DNA from: DASSUW01 sp036520135
GTDB taxonomy: Bacteria; Actinomycetota; Thermoleophilia; Solirubrobacterales; Solirubrobacteraceae
DNA: 8,757 nt
Direction: 5' to 3'
NCBI GenBank assembly: GCA_036520135.1
Contig: DATDKF010000345.1
Span: 1 to 8,757, forward strand
Below, one piece after another: positions 6,204 through 8,757 of the stretch. The notes under the pieces were generated by a model. That model was not told the DNA's origin. It saw only the letters and a list, made by a program, of their open reading frames with translations, and made no database searches. Each line of letters opens with the position of its first letter. The first letter of the stretch is position 1. A program made the position numbers and the translations under genes.

Positions 6204-6222
6204 CGCCGCCGCCGAGGCGGCG
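6204..6222 (+). other. GC hairpin between the phosphoesterase and PLP-enzyme genes
   Basis: CGCCGCC (6204-6210) and GGCGGCG (6216-6222) form a 7-bp stem with a 5-base loop, 10 bases after the phosphoesterase stop codon. No T-rich tract follows, so it is not a canonical intrinsic terminator; it may still attenuate read-through. In DNA this GC-rich, such a stem can arise by chance. Confidence 0.3.
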
Positions 6223-6228
6223 TAGAGT
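6223..6228 (+). promoter_or_regulatory. Candidate -10 box for the PLP-enzyme gene (leaderless)
   Basis: TAGAGT fits TANNNT and is followed by six bases and then the ATG at 6235, the spacing expected if the transcript starts at the start codon. No Shine-Dalgarno is present in the 41-bp gap. It lies immediately after the GC hairpin. Confidence 0.42.
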
Positions 6229-6234
6229 CGGCGA

Positions 6235-7503
6235 ATGGCTGGACTCACGCGCAAGGAGCTGCTGGCCGGTGCGGCCGCTGCGGGCGTCGTGGCGGGCTGC
6301 GGCGGCTCCTCGAAGAAGCCGGCCGCCCTGCATGGCTGGGCGGCAGTCAAGGCGCAGTTCCCGCTCTCGCCGGATGTCCGCCACTTCGACGGCTTCGTGC
6401 TCGCTTCGCACCCGCGGGCCGTGCGGGCGGCGATCGACCGCCACCGGCGCGGGCTCGACGCCGACCCGGCCGGCTACCTGCGCGAGCACGAGGTCGCGCT
6501 CGACGAGCGCGTGGCGGAGGCGGCCGCGCGCTACCTCGAGGTCAATGCGTCCGACCTCGCGTTGACCGTTTCGACCACGATGGGGCTCGGACTCGTCTAC
6601 GCCGGGTTGCAGCCGCGCGTCAAGGAGCGCCGGGAGGCGGTCGCGACCCAGCACGACTTCTACGCCACGCACGAAGCGTTGCGGCTGCGGTTCGGCCGCG
6701 TGCGCAAGATCCGGCTGTACGACGACCCGGCGCAGGCGACCGTGAAAGGCATCGTCGACGCGGTCCAAGCCGGGATCGACGACAACACCGGGGTCCTGGC
6801 GCTGACGTGGGTGCACTCGAGCACGGGCGTCAAGCTGCCGCTCGAAGACATCGCCCAGGTCATCGACGGCGAGCGGCGCAGCGGCATGTTCGTCGTGGTC
6901 GACGGCGTTCACGCGCTCGCCGCGGACGACGGATTCGTGGGGATCGACTCGTTCGATGTGTTCGTCGCCGGCTGCCACAAGTGGCTCGGCGGCCCGCGCG
7001 GCACGGGGCTCGTGTGGAGCATCAAGGCCTGGGACTGGCTGCGGCCGACGATCCCGAGCTTCGCCCCGGCGCCCTACGTCGCGTGGCTCGAGAATCGGGC
7101 GATCGACGACACGGCGCCGCCCGGGCCGACGTTCACGCCGGGCGGCTTCCACAGCTTCGAGCACCGCTGGGCGCTCGCCGAGGCGTTCGACTTCCACGCG
7201 AAGCTCGGGCGTGCGCAGGTGGCGGAGCGGATCCGTTCGCTCGCCACGCGCCTCAAGGAAGGCCTCGCCGAGCTGCCGAAGGTGCGGCTCGTCACGCCGA
7301 TGTCGCCGAGCCTGTCGGCCGGCATCGTGTGCTTCGACATCGACGGCGTGGATCCGGGTGAGGCGGTCGAGCGGCTACGGCGCGAGCACCGCATCGCCGC
7401 GTCGATCACGCCGTACGCCGCGCGGCACGTCCGCCTCGGGACCGGCCTGTGGGTCGACGAGGCCGACGTCGACGCCGCGGTCACCGCCGTCAGTCGCCTC
7501 TGA
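6235..7503 (+). CDS. Exported class-V aminotransferase-fold PLP enzyme with lipoprotein signal
   Basis: This 422-residue protein belongs to the fold-type I PLP enzymes, class V (cysteine desulfurase / isopenicillin N epimerase-like). Core motifs: STTMG at 113-117, for the PLP phosphate; HSSTG at 194-198; VVDGVHA at 221-227, with D223 for the pyridine nitrogen; and VAGCHKWLGGPRGTG at 244-258, with Schiff-base lysine K249. R400 in HVRLGTG may bind a substrate carboxylate. The N-terminus is unusual for the family: TRKELLAG followed by a hydrophobic stretch and VVAGC (18-22), a good lipobox with C22, then a GGSSKK linker. That predicts an exported lipoprotein. The TRKELL segment resembles a Tat signal but has RK in place of RR. 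The substrate is unknown; epimerase, desulfurase, lyase and aminotransferase are all possible. The -10-like TAGAGT upstream supports this start. The stop lies 14 bp inside a possible small convergent gene. Confidence 0.85.
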   Translation: MAGLTRKELLAGAAAAGVVAGCGGSSKKPAALHGWAAVKAQFPLSPDVRHFDGFVLASHPRAVRAAIDRHRRGLDADPAGYLREHEVALDERVAEAAARYLEVNASDLALTVSTTMGLGLVYAGLQPRVKERREAVATQHDFYATHEALRLRFGRVRKIRLYDDPAQATVKGIVDAVQAGIDDNTGVLALTWVHSSTGVKLPLEDIAQVIDGERRSGMFVVVDGVHALAADDGFVGIDSFDVFVAGCHKWLGGPRGTGLVWSIKAWDWLRPTIPSFAPAPYVAWLENRAIDDTAPPGPTFTPGGFHSFEHRWALAEAFDFHAKLGRAQVAERIRSLATRLKEGLAELPKVRLVTPMSPSLSAGIVCFDIDGVDPGEAVERLRREHRIAASITPYAARHVRLGTGLWVDEADVDAAVTAVSRL

Positions 7504-7582
7504 CCGCGGCGCGCGCCGCCGCGAACTGCTCGTCGAGCAGGGAGAAGTGCCCCATGCCGGCGCGATACAGCGTCTCGTCCAT
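7490..7582 (-). CDS. Possible 30-residue small protein or gene remnant
   Basis: On the minus strand, ATG at 7582 opens a 30-residue frame (MDETLYRAGMGHF... ending AVRGD) that stops 14 bp inside the end of the PLP-enzyme gene. Nearly all its third codon positions are G or C (only a TAT and an AGA differ), like the real genes here, and the composition looks protein-like and amphipathic. The frame stays open upstream of the ATG, but the codons there look less gene-like and no other good start or Shine-Dalgarno is seen. I do not recognise the sequence. It could be a true small gene, the surviving end of a decayed gene, or a chance frame in GC-rich DNA. Confidence 0.35.
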   Translation of the reverse strand: MDETLYRAGMGHFSLLDEQFAAARAAVRGD

Positions 7583-7633
7583 CGTCGCCAGCCCGCGGCG
7601 CAGGTTTTCACACCCGCCTTCGTTGCAGATGTC

Positions 7634-8032
7634 ATGAGAGCCGGGTCGATCGCCGTCCTGCTGCTCGCGCTGGCCGCGCCGGCCGCGTTCCACGGCGAGC
7701 CGGCGAAGGGCGTCGACACGTCGTTCGACGACACGTTCACCGGCAACAAGATGGGCGTCCGGCCCGACGGCACGCGCGACCCCAACGGCAACGACTTCTG
7801 GTGGGACGAGGAGGGTCGCGGCAACTGCTGGAGCCACAACACCGGCCCCGCCGGCGCGGCGCCGTCCTCGAACGTGCTGACCGGGCTGCCGGACTGCCCG
7901 GGCTCGCCGGTGCTGAGCCCCGGCATCCCGACCAAGACCGCCAGTCAGGCCTCGTGCTCGACCTGGGATCCGTTCACGAACCCCGATCCGCCCGGCTGCG
8001 ACTGGTTCACCCGACCGGAGGAACCGCGATGA
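7634..8032 (+). CDS. Small secreted four-cysteine protein resembling the terminal part of a right-handed beta-helix protein
   Basis: The 132-residue product begins with a signal peptide: one arginine, a hydrophobic core of about residues 5-18 (SIAVLLLALAAPAA), and probable cleavage near A18-G21. The mature part has FTGNKMGVRPDGTRDPNGN (35-53), then DFWWDEEGRGNCWSHNTG (54-71) and LPDCPGSP (85-92). From memory this pattern resembles the C-terminal end of actinobacterial right-handed parallel beta-helix (NosD-like) proteins, but the repeated coils that should precede it are missing. Cysteines at 65, 88, 108 and 122 could form two disulfides outside the cell. The ATG at 7634 is chosen because the signal peptide starts there. 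The 3' end overlaps the next gene by ATGA, so the two are probably co-translated. No function can be assigned. Confidence 0.68.
   Translation: MRAGSIAVLLLALAAPAAFHGEPAKGVDTSFDDTFTGNKMGVRPDGTRDPNGNDFWWDEEGRGNCWSHNTGPAGAAPSSNVLTGLPDCPGSPVLSPGIPTKTASQASCSTWDPFTNPDPPGCDWFTRPEEPR
8017..8023 (+). promoter_or_regulatory. Strong Shine-Dalgarno for the membrane-protein gene
   Basis: GGAGGAA sits inside the last codons of the secreted-protein gene, with seven bases between GGAGG and the ATG at 8029. It is the clearest ribosome binding site in the window and fixes that start. Its presence on an internal operon gene contrasts with the SD-less first genes. Confidence 0.7.
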
Positions 8033-8538
8033 GCACGATCATCAGCACGGCGCCGCCCCAGACGCGCGCCGAGGCCCTGACCCGTCGTGCCGTGTTCATG
8101 ATCGTGCTGGCGACCGCGGCGCTGCTCGTCGTGATCGCGATCGCCGGGCTCGGCGCGACGAGCTCGGGCCCGATCGGCTGGGCGGGCGACACGCAGCTGT
8201 TCACGCACCCGACGATCCCGGGCGACCGCGTGCTCACGGGCACGATCCGCAACGACTCCACGCACACGCTGCGCGTCGACATCGGCGACGTGCGCGTGCT
8301 CACGTCCGACGGCGAGGTCGTCCCGTCCACGCCCGTGTTCCTGAAGACGTTCGGCAAGACGCTGTGGGCGGCTGGCCGCGGGCCGCAACAGGTGCCGGAC
8401 ACCGAGCTGCTGCGCACGGGCCGGATCGCGCTGCTGTCGCCCGGCGAGGAGGTGCCGCTCACCATCGCCTGGCACGACAACGACGGCACCCCCACCCGCG
8501 TCGACTACAAGGACGGGTCGCTGAGCATCCCGGGGTAG
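8029..8538 (+). CDS. Single-pass membrane protein with probable extracytoplasmic beta-sandwich domain
   Basis: The 169-residue product has a short cytoplasmic N-terminus ending in RR (19-20), one transmembrane segment (about 21-43, VFMIVLATAALLVVIAIAGLG), and a domain of about 120 residues outside the cell. That domain has alternating hydrophobic strands, VLTGTIRNDSTHTLRVDIGDVRVLTSDG (68-95) and ALLSPGEEVPLTIAWHD (134-150), recalling DUF4352/FxLYD-type immunoglobulin-like domains; this is a resemblance, not an identification. It has no catalytic motif. It overlaps the secreted four-cysteine gene by four bases, so the two products may work together at the cell surface. Its stop codon TAG is the first three bases of the -10-like box proposed for acnA. 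Confidence 0.72.
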   Translation: MSTIISTAPPQTRAEALTRRAVFMIVLATAALLVVIAIAGLGATSSGPIGWAGDTQLFTHPTIPGDRVLTGTIRNDSTHTLRVDIGDVRVLTSDGEVVPSTPVFLKTFGKTLWAAGRGPQQVPDTELLRTGRIALLSPGEEVPLTIAWHDNDGTPTRVDYKDGSLSIPG

Positions 8539-8541
8539 TCT
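8536..8541 (+). promoter_or_regulatory. Candidate -10 box for acnA (leaderless)
   Basis: TAGTCT fits TANNNT and is seven bases before the aconitase ATG at 8549. Its first three bases are the stop codon of the preceding gene. AGGGA at 8543-8547 could be read as a poor Shine-Dalgarno, but it is only one base from the ATG, too close for normal use. Confidence 0.4.
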
Positions 8542-8548
8542 CAGGGAC

Positions 8549-8757
8549 ATGCCCGAGAATTCGTTCGGCGCCCGCGGCGAGCTCGAGGTCGGCGCGAGCA
8601 CCTATGAGATCTACCGCCTCGATGCCCTCCAATCCCAGTACGACGTCGCGCGCCTGCCGTTCTCGCTGAAGGTCCTGCTCGAGAACCTGCTGCGCAACGA
8701 GGACGGCGTCGGCATCCGCAAGGAGGACGTGGAGGCGCTCGCGACCTGGGACCACAC
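8549..8757 (+). CDS. acnA: Aconitate hydratase AcnA (N-terminus only, continues beyond window)
   Basis: Aconitase interconverts citrate and isocitrate through a 4Fe-4S cluster in the TCA cycle; AcnA-type members can also bind RNA when the cluster is lost. Only 69 residues are present of a protein of about 900. They match the AcnA/IRP-type N-terminus closely: SFGARGELEVGASTYEIYRL (5-24), DVARLPFSLKVLLENLLRNE (32-51), and an EDVEALATWDH stretch at the edge. The catalytic and cluster-binding cysteines lie outside the window. The ATG at 8549 is the family's usual start, ten bases after the preceding stop codon. Co-transcription with that gene is possible, but the -10-like TAGTCT suggests its own promoter. 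Confidence 0.93.
   Translation, partial: MPENSFGARGELEVGASTYEIYRLDALQSQYDVARLPFSLKVLLENLLRNEDGVGIRKEDVEALATWDH

Noticed and set aside
6204..6222. Intrinsic terminator after the metallophosphoesterase gene
   Set aside because: The stem is only 7 bp and no T tract follows, so I list it as a hairpin, not a terminator.
6190..7197. 335-codon minus-strand open frame opposite the PLP enzyme
   Set aside because: It is an arginine/valine-rich antisense shadow of a gene with intact PLP-binding motifs.

Overview
The window is about 8.8 kb of very GC-rich, tightly packed bacterial DNA with nearly all third codon positions G or C. Three features suggest a high-GC actinobacterium, possibly Thermoleophilia/Solirubrobacterales: the archaeal-type nicotinate phosphoribosyltransferase, an eRF1/Vms1-like protein of the baeRF type, and TANNNT-like boxes 6-8 bases before start codons that lack a Shine-Dalgarno sequence. 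That placement is inference; no rRNA or other taxonomic marker is present. I see no tRNA, rRNA, CRISPR array, insertion sequence or phage gene.

Layout. (1) Positions 1-526, minus strand: the N-terminal two thirds of undecaprenyl-diphosphatase UppP, cut by the window edge. (2) Positions 566-1654, plus strand: nicotinate phosphoribosyltransferase, divergent from uppP across 39 bp. (3) Positions 5399/5375 down to 1638, minus strand: a compact five-gene run, read in the order nucleotidyltransferase, Vms1/eRF1-like factor, beta-hydroxyacid dehydrogenase, nicotinamidase PncA, protein-L-isoaspartate methyltransferase Pcm. The last four are joined by start/stop overlaps. The run ends by overlapping the 3' end of pncB convergently. 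(4) Positions 5402-6193, plus strand: a calcineurin-like metallophosphoesterase, divergent from the nucleotidyltransferase with almost no intergenic space. (5) Positions 6235-7503, plus strand: a class-V PLP enzyme with a lipoprotein-type export signal. A very short possible gene (7490-7582, minus) faces its 3' end. (6) Positions 7634-8538, plus strand: a translationally coupled pair, a small secreted four-cysteine protein that looks like the terminal piece of a beta-helix protein, and a single-pass membrane protein with a probable beta-sandwich domain outside the cell. (7) Positions 8549-8757, plus strand: the start of aconitase AcnA.

Functionally, PncA and PncB are consecutive steps of NAD salvage (nicotinamide to nicotinate to nicotinate mononucleotide), here encoded in opposing transcription units. 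Pcm repairs damaged proteins. The eRF1/Vms1-like protein is expected to act on peptidyl-tRNA or stalled ribosomes. The most interesting neighbourhood is 3591-6193, where a Vms1-like factor, a minimal nucleotidyltransferase and a divergent phosphoesterase sit together. These are the kinds of activity needed to cleave and then repair a tRNA 3' end. That link is a hypothesis; most of the window is ordinary housekeeping.
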